A model generated the notes under the pieces. It saw only the letters and a program-made list of their open reading frames with translations, had not been told where the DNA came from and made no database searches. The translations under genes were made by a program, and so were the position numbers. From JAHQVK01 sp036788295 (lineage in GTDB: Bacteria; Myxococcota; Kuafuiibacteriia; Kuafuiibacteriales; Kuafuiibacteriaceae): 64,000 bases of DNA. The stretch is taken from the NCBI GenBank assembly GCA_036788295.1, contig DAIQNR010000021.1, forward strand, positions 5,788 through 69,787, written 5' to 3'. Of the stretch, positions 54,975 to 63,512 are shown one piece after another (position 1 is the first letter of the stretch; every line of letters starts with the position of its first letter).

Positions 54975-55855
54975 GCGGGCTCGACGCGCAGCTCGATCGC
55001 TACCTGCAGCACCTGCAAGTCGAACGAGGGCTCTCTCGCCACACCCTCGACGCCTATGGCCGGGACCTCGCCCGATTCTCGGAGTTCGTGGCCGCCCGCG
55101 GCCGCGCCGACGCCAAGGACGTGAGCCCCGAAGACGTCGCCGCGTGGGCCCGCTCGATCGCCGCGGCCGGGTGCTCGGCGGCGACGCAAGCCCGCCGGCT
55201 CGTGGCGGTGCGCGGGCTGTACCGCCACCTTCGCCGGGAGGGCGAAGTTCAAAAGCTCCCCACCGAGCCGGTCGATTTGCCCCGGCTGCCCCGGCGCCTG
55301 CCCAAGCTGGTGCAGGAGGGGGCCGTCAGCCGGCTGCTCGCCTCGGCCGAGGATCGCTTCGACCGGGCGGTGGTCGCGCTCCTCTACGGGGCCGGGCTGC
55401 GGGTGAGCGAGGTCGTGGGGCTCGACCTCGGCCAAATCCACCTCGACGCCGGCGTACTGAGGGTCATGGGCAAGGGCAGCAAGGAGCGGATCGTCCCGTT
55501 CGGCCCGGTGGTCGGGGCGGAGCTCGCCGCCTTCATCGAAGAAGAGCGGCCGCGGCGTCTGCGGGGCCGGGTGATGGATGCCGTCTTTCCCGGCAAGAGC
55601 CGCCGAGGACGGGTGAGCCGCCAGACGATTTTCTTGCGCCTCCGGCGGCTCGGGCTCGCGGCCGGGCTCGACGACGCGATCTGCCCCCACGCGCTGCGGC
55701 ACGGCTTCGCCACCGACCTGCTGCAAGGGGGCGCGGATTTGCGCGCGGTGCAGGCGATGCTCGGGCACGCCGATTTGCGAACGACCGAGGTCTACACCCA
55801 CGTGGACGACCGGCACCTGCGACGGGTCCACCGGGCCGCCCATCCGCGGGCGTGA
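54971..55855 (+). CDS. Tyrosine recombinase, XerC/XerD family
   Basis: A 294-aa recombinase. Catalytic residues are R144 (GAGLRVSEVV), K in GKGSKER, H240 and R243 (HALRHGFAT), H266 (LGHADLRTTEVYTHV) and the nucleophile Y275. The N-terminal SAM-like domain (LDRYLQHLQVERGLSRHTLDAYGRDLARF) is as in XerD. It probably resolves chromosome dimers at dif. Start GTG is in a GTGA overlap. XerC and XerD cannot be told apart with certainty here. No integrase-type neighbours are seen. Confidence 0.92.
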   Translation: MSGLDAQLDRYLQHLQVERGLSRHTLDAYGRDLARFSEFVAARGRADAKDVSPEDVAAWARSIAAAGCSAATQARRLVAVRGLYRHLRREGEVQKLPTEPVDLPRLPRRLPKLVQEGAVSRLLASAEDRFDRAVVALLYGAGLRVSEVVGLDLGQIHLDAGVLRVMGKGSKERIVPFGPVVGAELAAFIEEERPRRLRGRVMDAVFPGKSRRGRVSRQTIFLRLRRLGLAAGLDDAICPHALRHGFATDLLQGGADLRAVQAMLGHADLRTTEVYTHVDDRHLRRVHRAAHPRA

Positions 55856-56005
55856 ACCGCCGCGCACGAAACGCGGCACCGTTTCGGGACGAACCGGGTT
55901 TGGGTCGCAACCGATGCGCCGAGATCCGATTCGGGGGCGCCAAGGACGCACGAAGGTTCCTTGTTCGCCCCCACCTGTGTAGCGTCTTCTCGAAGGCTGA
56001 GGTAG
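55856..56005. other. Spacer between recombinase and small hypothetical gene
   Basis: About 150 bp with no gene, clear hairpin or promoter boxes that I can support. A dif site, expected elsewhere, was not recognised here. Confidence 0.5.
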
Positions 56006-56473
56006 ATGTCCCCGAACCAACAAGTCAGATTGCCGGAGGACCTGGGTGGAGACGTCCTGGCCCTGGTGCTCGAGCAGGCCGAGCAGGCCCTGGTCGAAGT
56101 CGACTGCCGGGAGGATCGACCCTTCTTCGCCCACATTGGGCCCGACGCCAGCGACGTCGGGCCGCTGCTGCTGGCCGTGTCGGAGCTGCTCGACGCCCAC
56201 CCCGGGACCCCGTTCGAGCTCGAGGCGGTGACCTCGGGGCTCCGAGAGGCTGGCTCCGCTTCGGGGCTCCGGCGGCTCGAGTTCCACCCGCATCTGTTGC
56301 AGGTGGTGCGGATCTCGCTCGAGATCTTTTTTCGAAGGTTTCCGACGCTCGCCGACTACGAGGCCGCTCTCGAGCGCAGCGGCGAAGAAGACGGAGAGCT
56401 TCCCGGTCCGCCGCCCGAGCTGTGGCGGGCTCACCGCAGGCTGCTCATCAGTCTGCGCGGCACGCTCTCCTGA
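56006..56473 (+). CDS. Hypothetical protein, 155 aa
   Basis: A 155-aa soluble, acidic protein. Its second half is helical (RRLEFHPHLLQVVRISLEIF) and the N-terminus has VEVDCREDRPFFAHIGPDAS. GAGG lies close to the ATG. No family recognised. It precedes the OmpA gene by 47 bp. Confidence 0.65.
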   Translation: MSPNQQVRLPEDLGGDVLALVLEQAEQALVEVDCREDRPFFAHIGPDASDVGPLLLAVSELLDAHPGTPFELEAVTSGLREAGSASGLRRLEFHPHLLQVVRISLEIFFRRFPTLADYEAALERSGEEDGELPGPPPELWRAHRRLLISLRGTLS

Positions 56474-56520
56474 TCCAGAATCTTGACCGCTCGTTCGGTT
56501 CATGGTCCCGGTTCGGGCCC

Positions 56521-58023
56521 ATGCTGCCCCGTTCGCCTCTCGTTTCGGTGCTCATCGCCGTGGGGTGGCTTTGCGCCGCCCCCGCTCAGGCCCAAAAACC
56601 ATCGCTGCCCCCCGCGACCTCGCCCGAGGCGATGACGGCGGAGGTCGGGGTGTTCGGAGGCCTCCTGTTCGTTTCCGACCGGCACGAGCTGTACAACCCG
56701 CGGCTCGACTGGGCCCCGATCGACAGCCCAGCGCTCGACATCGGGCTTCGCGCCGGCTTCTTCCCGGTGCGTTTCCTCGGGGTCGAGGCGGAAGGGGCGC
56801 TGATGCCGATGTCCATCGAGGGCGGCCGCAGCGGCACCGGCTACGCGGTCCGCGGCCACCTGGTGCTCCAGCTGCCCAATCGCTTCACTCCGTTCGCGGT
56901 GGTCGGCGGCGGCGCGCTCGGCATCACCTCCGCCAACGACGCGCTCGGGCGCAACGCCGACGCGACGTTTCACTGGGGTCTCGGGGCCAAGTATTATCTG
57001 AACGACCTGTTCTCCCTTCGCCTCGACGGCCGCCACATCGTGGCTCCGTCGCTCGACGAGGGCGAGGAGGTGCTCGATCCGAGCATCACGAGCCATTTCG
57101 AGGCGCTGCTCGGGATCGGGCTGACCTTCCCCCGGCAAAAGCGCGAGGACCCGGACCCAGACGGAGACGGGTTTCGCGGCGCGGCCGACAAGTGCCCGAC
57201 CGTGGCCGGGGTGGCTCCGGACGGCTGCCCGCCAAAGGACACCGACGGCGACGGCTTTCTCGACCCGGACGACGCCTGCCCGACCGTGGCCGGGGTGGCG
57301 CCGGACGGCTGCCCGGCGCCCGACCGCGACCGGGACGGGGTCCCGGATCGGGAGGACAAGTGCCCGGACGTCCCCGGCGTGGCGAGCGCCCAGGGCTGCC
57401 CCGATCGCGACGGGGACGGCGTTCCCGACGCCGACGACCGCTGCCCGGACCGGGCCGGGGTTGCCCCCCACGGCTGCCCGGCCGACGACGTGGACGGCGA
57501 TGGGGTGATCGGCGACGCGGACCGATGCCCCGACGAGCCCGGAGTGGCGCCGCACGGCTGCCCCGACCGAGACGGCGACGGGGTCCCCGACTTCGAGGAC
57601 CAGTGCCCGGACGAGCCGGAGACCATAAACCAGTACAAGGACGACGACGGCTGCCCGGACGAGATCCCGGCGGCGGTCCGCCGGTTCACCGGGACCATCG
57701 AGGGGATCCGTTTCGGCAGCGGCAGCGCGCGGGTGGTGGCGTCGTCGTTTCCGCTGCTCAACCGCGCGGTCAAGGTCCTGAAGGACTTCCCCGAGGTGAA
57801 GATGGAGATCGACGGCCACACCGACTCGACCGGCGACCGGGACAACAACCTGACGCTGTCCCGGGAACGAGCGGAAGCGGTGAAGGCCTACTTCGTGAAG
57901 AAGGGGATCGATGAAGGCCGGCTGGTGGCCAAAGGTTTCGGCCCGGATCAGCCGGTGGAGACGAACGAGACCGCGGCGGGCCGGGCCAAGAACCGCCGCA
58001 TCGAGTTCAAGCTCATCCAATAG
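56521..58023 (+). CDS. OmpA-family outer-membrane protein with thrombospondin type-3 repeats
   Basis: A 500-aa exported protein. A signal peptide (residues 1-24) ends in AQAQ. Residues about 35-205 form an OmpA/OprF-like beta-barrel. Six Asp-rich TSP3 repeats (DxDxDGxxDxxDxCP) at about 210-380 bind calcium and act as a stiff linker. The C-terminal OmpA domain has MEIDGHTDSTGDRDNNLTLSRERAEAVK, with the Asp/Arg pair that binds meso-diaminopimelate, and FGPDQPVETNETAAGRAKNRR. It tethers the outer membrane to peptidoglycan. A decayed copy of its 3' end lies at 63272. Confidence 0.94.
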   Translation: MLPRSPLVSVLIAVGWLCAAPAQAQKPSLPPATSPEAMTAEVGVFGGLLFVSDRHELYNPRLDWAPIDSPALDIGLRAGFFPVRFLGVEAEGALMPMSIEGGRSGTGYAVRGHLVLQLPNRFTPFAVVGGGALGITSANDALGRNADATFHWGLGAKYYLNDLFSLRLDGRHIVAPSLDEGEEVLDPSITSHFEALLGIGLTFPRQKREDPDPDGDGFRGAADKCPTVAGVAPDGCPPKDTDGDGFLDPDDACPTVAGVAPDGCPAPDRDRDGVPDREDKCPDVPGVASAQGCPDRDGDGVPDADDRCPDRAGVAPHGCPADDVDGDGVIGDADRCPDEPGVAPHGCPDRDGDGVPDFEDQCPDEPETINQYKDDDGCPDEIPAAVRRFTGTIEGIRFGSGSARVVASSFPLLNRAVKVLKDFPEVKMEIDGHTDSTGDRDNNLTLSRERAEAVKAYFVKKGIDEGRLVAKGFGPDQPVETNETAAGRAKNRRIEFKLIQ

Positions 58024-58219
58024 CGGCCGGGGCGGCGCCGCCCGGGCTCAGGCCCCCGCGGCGTCGACCTCGGCCATCACTCTTCGTCGAGCGGAGCGCG
58101 GACCGCCCGAGGGCTTCGGACGCCGGCCCCGACCGCCGGGCAGGGCGAACCCTGCGGCTGCGCTCCGTCCGGGCGCCGTCTTTCGGTAACTGCAGCTGAG
58201 GCGCTTCGTAGCCGGGAGG
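58024..58219. other. Spacer with remnant of a convergent gene
   Basis: The first 62 bp match the sequence beyond the ompA fragment at 63436-63497. Read leftward, both contain a frame ending MAEVDAAGA (58079-58050) or MAEIDAAVA followed by TGA; this is probably the 3' end of an ancestral convergent gene. The rest has no gene that I can support. Confidence 0.6.
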
Positions 58220-59929
58220 GTGACGCGCGTCATCGCGGAGCGCTACGTGCTCGAGTCCGTCCTCGGTCGGGGCTCGATGGGCACGGTCTACGCGGCCCGT
58301 CATCGCCTCACCGGCGAGGAACTGGCGGTCAAGCTCATCACCCCGCGCGGGACCAACCTCGACCTTCAGCGCGAGCGCTTCCGACGCGAGGTGAGCCTCG
58401 CCTCGCGGATTCGCCACCCGGGCATCGTGAGGGTCCAGGACGCGGGCGAATCCGAGCAGCAAGAGCTGTTCGTGGTCATGGAGCGCCTCCGGGGCTTCGA
58501 CCTCCAGATCTTCCTCGACTCCGCCGTGGCCGATCCTCGCGTCGGCCTTCGCGCGGTCTTCGACGCCCTCGAGCCGCTCGCGGCGGCCCACGTCGCCGGT
58601 GTCGTCCACCGCGACCTCAAACCCGCGAACATCTTCCTGCATCGACCGGAGCCGACGGGCCCCGTCTTTCCCGTGATTCTGGACTTCGGGATCGCGCGGA
58701 GCTTCGGCGACGGCGACAGCGGCACCCGCACCGACATGGGGGTCGGCACCCCCCACTTCATGAGCCCGGAGCAGGCCACCGAGGCGCGCCGTGTCCTTCC
58801 CAGCGCCGATGTCTGGTCGGCCGGGGTCATTCTCTTCCGGGTGCTCAGGGGGCACCTCCCCTTCGACGGCGGCACCCCGTTCAACACCCTCCGGCAGGTC
58901 TGCGAGATGCCCACGCCGCCGCTCCCCGAGGGCGCCTCCGAGCTCTGTGCTCGGGCTTGGCCGGTGGTCGAAGCTTGCCTCGAGAAGGACCCGTGGGTCC
59001 GCCCCGCCGACGCGGCGGTCCTCAGAGAGATGCTCCTGCGGGCCGGACTCGCCGCCTTGCCGTCCCTGGGAACCAGCGACGGCCCCTCCGCGTTGTCGGC
59101 GCTCGCGGATGACCTCGGGACGCCGAGGGTCCCCGAGGTCTCGAGCCGGGCCGGCGAGTCCGGCGAAGGGCCGATCTTCGGCCCTCGGCCTCGGCGCCTC
59201 CAGGGCTTCGCGCTGCTCACCCTGCTGCTCGGCTTTGGATCGATGGGCTTCTTCGAGTGGTGGTCCCACCCGGTTGCCCCACCCCCCACCCCGCTCATTC
59301 CCGAGGCGCCCACCCCGCCGCTCCACATTCCGGCTCTCCCCGACGCCGGCGCCGCGGGCGTCGGGGACCCGGGCCCCGCGTCGCTGGAGGTCTCGAGGGG
59401 TCGGTCTTCGAGGACGCCGGGCCGGGGGGAAGGTCGTCCGAAGACCGACGCGCAGCGGCCCCGTCCCCAGCGCCGATCCTCGACGAGCCCGGACGCCAAG
59501 CGGACGCTTCGACGCCCCCCCGTGGTTCGCGCCGCCGAACCGAAACCGCCCGAGCCGCCGACCGTCCCCCAAGCGGTTTCCGAGGTCTCCGGCGAGGAGG
59601 GCCGGCCCGGTGCCGGTTCCGACGCCGACGCTCCAGATGCTCCGGTTCGAGCGGACCCCGCCGTCGAATCGGCGCCTCGCCGCTCGGTCCCCGCCGAAGC
59701 CGAACCATCGGAACTCACCGAAGGCGCGGAAACCGAACCCGATGCCACCGAACCCACCGAACCCACCGAACCCACCGAACCCTACGAACCCTACGAACCC
59801 TCCGAACCCTCCGAACCCTCCGAACCCTCCGAACCCTCCGATCCTTCTGCGCCGGCCGAATCCACTGAGCCCGAAGCTACCGAACCCGAGCCGAGCGAGG
59901 CTCGACGCCCTGGCTTCATCTCCTTTTGA
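58220..59929 (+). CDS. Hanks-type serine/threonine kinase with Glu/Pro-repeat tail
   Basis: A 569-aa protein. Kinase motifs: GRGSMGTVY, AVKLI, HRDLKPANIF, DFGIARS and GTPHFMSPEQ. A hydrophobic helix, FALLTLLLGFGSMGFFEW, near residue 330 suggests membrane anchoring. The remaining 200 aa are rich in Pro, Glu, Ser and Thr; residues about 513-545 are EPT/EPY/EPS tripeptide repeats from a 9-bp DNA period. It starts GTG at 58220 directly after GGGAGG, which leaves a doubtful ribosome-site spacing. Confidence 0.9.
   Translation: MTRVIAERYVLESVLGRGSMGTVYAARHRLTGEELAVKLITPRGTNLDLQRERFRREVSLASRIRHPGIVRVQDAGESEQQELFVVMERLRGFDLQIFLDSAVADPRVGLRAVFDALEPLAAAHVAGVVHRDLKPANIFLHRPEPTGPVFPVILDFGIARSFGDGDSGTRTDMGVGTPHFMSPEQATEARRVLPSADVWSAGVILFRVLRGHLPFDGGTPFNTLRQVCEMPTPPLPEGASELCARAWPVVEACLEKDPWVRPADAAVLREMLLRAGLAALPSLGTSDGPSALSALADDLGTPRVPEVSSRAGESGEGPIFGPRPRRLQGFALLTLLLGFGSMGFFEWWSHPVAPPPTPLIPEAPTPPLHIPALPDAGAAGVGDPGPASLEVSRGRSSRTPGRGEGRPKTDAQRPRPQRRSSTSPDAKRTLRRPPVVRAAEPKPPEPPTVPQAVSEVSGEEGRPGAGSDADAPDAPVRADPAVESAPRRSVPAEAEPSELTEGAETEPDATEPTEPTEPTEPYEPYEPSEPSEPSEPSEPSDPSAPAESTEPEATEPEPSEARRPGFISF
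59747..59841 (+). repeat. 9-bp tandem repeats in the kinase tail
   Basis: About ten units of a 9-bp pattern (ACCGAACCC, then TACGAACCC, then TCCGAACCC) encode consecutive T/Y/S-E-P tripeptides. They are imperfect but clearly expanded by slippage, and may vary in copy number between strains. Confidence 0.85.
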
Positions 59930-59943
59930 ACTCCGAGACCTCC

Positions 59944-60996
59944 ATGCCCCGACTGAGCCGCCTCGTTCTCGCCGCCTCGGTGGGCTTCGCGTCCACGCCC
60001 GCGCTCGCCAGCCCTTGGACCCTCCCGGGGGGCCAGCTCGTGGTGTCGTCGAGCTTCGACTTCCAGTTCGCGAACAGCGAGTTCATCGACCGCGGCGGAG
60101 AGCGGGCCTTCCCCCTCGAGGGCCAGTTCTTCGGAGGGGGGCTGACCCTGTCGGCGCGGCTCGGGATGACCGATGCGATCGAGCTCGAGGGCTCCTTTCC
60201 GCTGCGCATCGTCAGCTTCCAGGCCGACCCGGTCATTCTCCGCGCGGCCCCCGCCGACCTCGCCGGGCCGGGCGCGCTCGCCTTCTACCAGGACAACCTG
60301 GTGGATTTCAGCCAGACCGGGGCCGGCGTGGCGGACATCAGCCTGCGGGGCCGCTACCGCTTCCTGGCGGAGGGGGCGTGGGTGTCCACCCTCGAGCTCG
60401 GCCTGCGGACCCCGACGGGGTACCGCGAGCCGGAGGGGACCTTCGGCGCCGAGCCGACGACGGTCGAGGCCTTCGAGGCTCGCGCCGACGAGCTGGTGCG
60501 TCCGGAGAACGTCCGCGACGACGTCGTGCTCGGGGATGGTCGGCTGGAGCTGCAGCTCTCCGTGCTGGTGGGCGCCGCCTTCGAGACCGGTACCTTCGTC
60601 CGCGGGTCGGGCGGGTACGCGCTGCGCCTCCGAGGCGCCGGGGACCAACTCCGAACCGAGCTGAAGGTGGGGCAGAGCCTCGGCGACCGCGTTCTCGTGT
60701 TCGTCGAAGGGCGGCTCGCGGTCACCGTCGAGAGCGGGGAGTCCATCGGCATCTCGGCCGTCGCCACCGACCCCGCGGTCGATGCTCGCCGCTTCGCCAC
60801 CGGCGGCATCACCCTCATCGAGCGGGTCCTGGAGCGTGACGCCCTCGACGTTGGGGGCGGCTTGGTGTGGCGGGTGACGAGGGACGTCGAGGTGAACCTC
60901 GCCTACAGCCGCACGGTGTGGGGTCGCTTCACCGCGGCGACCCACGCGTTCTCGTTTTCCACCCTCTATCGGCTCCCGGTGTTGGGCGCTCGGTAG
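59944..60996 (+). CDS. Outer-membrane beta-barrel-type protein
   Basis: A 350-aa exported protein. The signal peptide ends in PALAS. The rest is a run of amphipathic strands: LVVSSSFDFQFANSEFIDRG, GGLTLSARLGMTDAIELEGS, STLELGLRTPTGYREPEGTF, ELQLSVLVGAAFETG. This fits a pore or transport-type barrel, likely of the outer membrane. It begins 14 bp after the kinase stop and may be coexpressed with it. No specific family is recognised. Confidence 0.8.
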   Translation: MPRLSRLVLAASVGFASTPALASPWTLPGGQLVVSSSFDFQFANSEFIDRGGERAFPLEGQFFGGGLTLSARLGMTDAIELEGSFPLRIVSFQADPVILRAAPADLAGPGALAFYQDNLVDFSQTGAGVADISLRGRYRFLAEGAWVSTLELGLRTPTGYREPEGTFGAEPTTVEAFEARADELVRPENVRDDVVLGDGRLELQLSVLVGAAFETGTFVRGSGGYALRLRGAGDQLRTELKVGQSLGDRVLVFVEGRLAVTVESGESIGISAVATDPAVDARRFATGGITLIERVLERDALDVGGGLVWRVTRDVEVNLAYSRTVWGRFTAATHAFSFSTLYRLPVLGAR

Positions 60997-61448
60997 GTTG
61001 AACGATCCGAAGCGCGCAGTTCCCGTTCGGCCGACCGAGCATCATTGCGCTAGCCGGGAACCCGAACCGCGGGAACACCAGCCTCTTCGTGGAGACTCGA
61101 TCCTCGGCGTAGCTCGCACGATATGGCTGCCTTCGAAGTGAACGGTCACGCATGTCCAAACTGTCCGGGGACACTGCGCCCTCGGGGCCAGCCCGCGATC
61201 GTCGACGCCACCGCCGGCTCGCCCTTCGTGGACCCATCCTCCAGCGTCTCCCTCGCTTCCTCCGGCCGGAGGCGACCCGCTACGCCCACGACCTCAGACT
61301 CGCCTTCTCGAGCCTGAGCGAGCGAACAGATTCGAGGATCGAGGGGTCCTCGCTCGTAACGGAGCGAGACACGCGGCCGCCAATGAGCCGTTGGCGCGTC
61401 CGCGGGTGAGGATCGGTGTCGATAGGGCGACCAGGGGGTCTTTCACGG
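60997..61448. other. 450-bp region without a confident gene
   Basis: Contains one weak open frame (61152-61409). At about 61353-61372 CTCGCTC and GAGCGAG can form a 7-bp hairpin, but no T-tract follows. No clear promoter boxes. Confidence 0.5.
61152..61409 (+). CDS. Possible small protein, 85 aa (weak)
   Basis: An Arg-rich frame with a moderate G/C third-position bias (PILQRLPRFLRPEATRYAHD, LAFSSLSERTDSRIEG). No ribosome site and no known family. It may be a decayed gene fragment or spurious. Confidence 0.25.
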   Translation: MSKLSGDTAPSGPARDRRRHRRLALRGPILQRLPRFLRPEATRYAHDLRLAFSSLSERTDSRIEGSSLVTERDTRPPMSRWRVRG

Positions 61449-63245
61449 ATGAGCACGGCACGGGTGACGCGAGAGACCCTGCTCGACGAGGCGGACGCCT
61501 GCGCCCCAGGCCGGCTCGCGCGCCGGCGGCGCTACTACGGTCGCCTCGTTCCCCAGTACCGCCTTTTCGGAAACGGCGTGGTGGTCGCGCTCCTCGTGGC
61601 GATCCACATCCTCCTCGGGCGCGCTTCCGTGTCTTCGTTCGTCCTCGGCCTCCTCGGGTTCATCGCCTTCACCCTTGGCGCGAACGCAATTCAGCGCGCC
61701 CTCGCGGCCCGGGACAGCGTGTGGAGCCGGGAACGATTCCTCTTCGCCGACTTCATCGGCTACGCCTTCGCGATCCTCGCGTCCGGCGGATCATCGAGCC
61801 CGTTGTTCTGGCTGCCTATCGTCCGCGTGGCCGACCAGCCTGGAGTAAGCTTCGCACGCACACGAGTGTTCGCGCTCTGCGCACCCGCCACCTACCTCGT
61901 CGCCGCCGCGCTCGAGGGGGGCTGGGGAGCCCTCGACGAAGCGGCTCTCCTCAAAGCTGCCGGCGTCCTGGGCGCAGGCCTCTACGTCGCCTTGGCCGGG
62001 CGTCTCGCCGAGCGAACGAGGCAGCGCCTCGAGGCTCTCCTCAAGCTGTCCCGTGAGCTGGTCGAGGAGGTCGAAGCCACAAACCAGGAGCTGGCAGGGC
62101 TCGCCGAGCGCAATCAGCGCCTCGCCAAGGCGAAGTCTGAGTTCGTCGCCAACATGAGCCACGAGATCCGAACCCCCGTCAACGGGGTCATCGGGATGGC
62201 CGAACTCCTCGCCGAGACCCCGCTCGACGACGATCAGCGAGAGCACGTCGACATCATTCAGGCCAGCGCTTCGACCCTTCTTGGGGTCATCAACGACATC
62301 CTTGATTTCTCGAAGCTGGAGGCGGGCCGAATGACGGTCGAGCGCATCCCCGTCGATGTCGGGGGCTGTGTGCGCGAGGCGGTCGCGATGGTTCGCCCAC
62401 GGCTGCGCGGCCGAGACGTCGATGTCCAGATCGCCATCGACCCCGAACTCCCTCGCTATGTTAGGGGGGACCCGGTGCGACTTCGTCAGATCCTGCTGAA
62501 CCTGATCGGCAACGCGGCGAAGTTCACCGAGACCGGGACCATCCGAGCCCAGGTCGCGGTGGCCGCGCCCGATCGCTTCACTCTGGAGATCTCGGACACC
62601 GGCATCGGCATGACCGCAGAGGTCTTGGGAAAGATCTTCTCCGCCTTTACCCAAGCCGACGAAGGCACCACCCGAAAGTATGGCGGCACCGGGCTCGGCC
62701 TATCCATCTGCGAGCGCTTGGTCACGGTCATGGGCGGACAGGTCACCGCGAGGTCAACGCCCGGGGTCGGATCCACCTTTCGCGTCGAGCTCCCCCTCGA
62801 GCCGGCGCCCGCGCCAACCCGCTCCGCCGAGCCGTCGAGCGGCCCTCGCAAGGCGTTCTCCGGGCGCGTCCTCCTTGTCGAGGACAACCCCGTCAACATC
62901 AAGGTCGCCCTCCGGCTCCTCGAGCGGCTGGGGGTGAGCCCGGATGTCGCGACGAACCGACTTGAAGCGGTCGAGCGCGCCCGCGAAGTCGCCTACGAAC
63001 TCATCCTCCTGGATATGCAGATGCCGGAGATGGACGGCCTCGAGGCCTCACGACGTATCCGTCAGGAGGGCGACGGCCATCCACTGATCGTCGCCCTCAC
63101 CGCCAACGCGATGCGCGAAGACCGTGAGCGATGCCTCGAGGCCGGAATGGACCACCATCTCGCCAAACCGATCCGCCTCGACGACCTGAAGCGCCTCCTC
63201 GAGGGCCAACTCGAGGAGCTCCGGCGGCACCGCCGTGGATCATGA
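61449..63245 (+). CDS. Membrane hybrid sensor histidine kinase with receiver domain
   Basis: A 598-aa protein from ATG 61449. About four to five membrane helices occupy residues 40-190. Then come the HisKA box KSEFVANMSHEIRTPVNGVI (His in SHEIRTP), the ATP-binding HATPase motifs (LNLIGNAAKFT, DTGIGM, GTGLGLSI), and a C-terminal receiver with VLLVEDNPVN, LILLDMQMPEMDG and ALTANA, with the phosphate-accepting Asp in DMQMP. A start at GTG 61416 would add 11 aa. No response regulator is adjacent. Confidence 0.93.
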   Translation: MSTARVTRETLLDEADACAPGRLARRRRYYGRLVPQYRLFGNGVVVALLVAIHILLGRASVSSFVLGLLGFIAFTLGANAIQRALAARDSVWSRERFLFADFIGYAFAILASGGSSSPLFWLPIVRVADQPGVSFARTRVFALCAPATYLVAAALEGGWGALDEAALLKAAGVLGAGLYVALAGRLAERTRQRLEALLKLSRELVEEVEATNQELAGLAERNQRLAKAKSEFVANMSHEIRTPVNGVIGMAELLAETPLDDDQREHVDIIQASASTLLGVINDILDFSKLEAGRMTVERIPVDVGGCVREAVAMVRPRLRGRDVDVQIAIDPELPRYVRGDPVRLRQILLNLIGNAAKFTETGTIRAQVAVAAPDRFTLEISDTGIGMTAEVLGKIFSAFTQADEGTTRKYGGTGLGLSICERLVTVMGGQVTARSTPGVGSTFRVELPLEPAPAPTRSAEPSSGPRKAFSGRVLLVEDNPVNIKVALRLLERLGVSPDVATNRLEAVERAREVAYELILLDMQMPEMDGLEASRRIRQEGDGHPLIVALTANAMREDRERCLEAGMDHHLAKPIRLDDLKRLLEGQLEELRRHRRGS

Positions 63246-63271
63246 TGCGCGCTTCGCGGGCCCTCGCGCCG

Positions 63272-63435
63272 GCGTCGCCGTTTCCGCTGCTCAACCGCGC
63301 GGTCAAGGTCTGAATGAGATCGGTGAAGGCCGGCTGGTGGTCAAAGGTTTTGGCCCGGATCAGCCGGTGGAGACGAACGAGACCGCGGCGGGCCGGGCCA
63401 AGAACCGCCGCATCGAGTTCAAACTCATCCAGTAG
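63272..63435 (+). pseudogene. Decayed copy of the ompA 3' end, internal deletion
   Basis: Bases 63272-63310 match 57739-57777 and 63318-63435 match 57905-58022 of the intact OmpA gene; 127 bp between those (57778-57904) are lost and replaced by TGAATGA. The lost part encodes the segment with HTDSTGDRDNN, the peptidoglycan-binding core. A stop is created, so no working protein can be made. Confidence 0.85.
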
Positions 63436-63460
63436 CGGCCGGGGCGCGCCGCGCGGGCTC

Positions 63461-63512
63461 AGGCCACCGCGGCGTCGATCTCGGCCATCACCTCGTCGTC
63501 GAGCAGAGGGAG
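63461..63512 (-). pseudogene. 3' remnant of a gene convergent with ompA
   Basis: Read leftward the frame ends VLPLLDDEVMAEIDAAVA with TGA at 63463-63461. A related but frameshifted remnant lies at 58050-58100. It has no upstream coding continuity that I can follow, so it is only the end of an old gene. Confidence 0.5.

Noticed and set aside
54971..55855. Integrative element marked by the tyrosine recombinase
   Set aside because: The protein matches housekeeping Xer enzymes; no tRNA target, flanking repeats or phage genes are seen.
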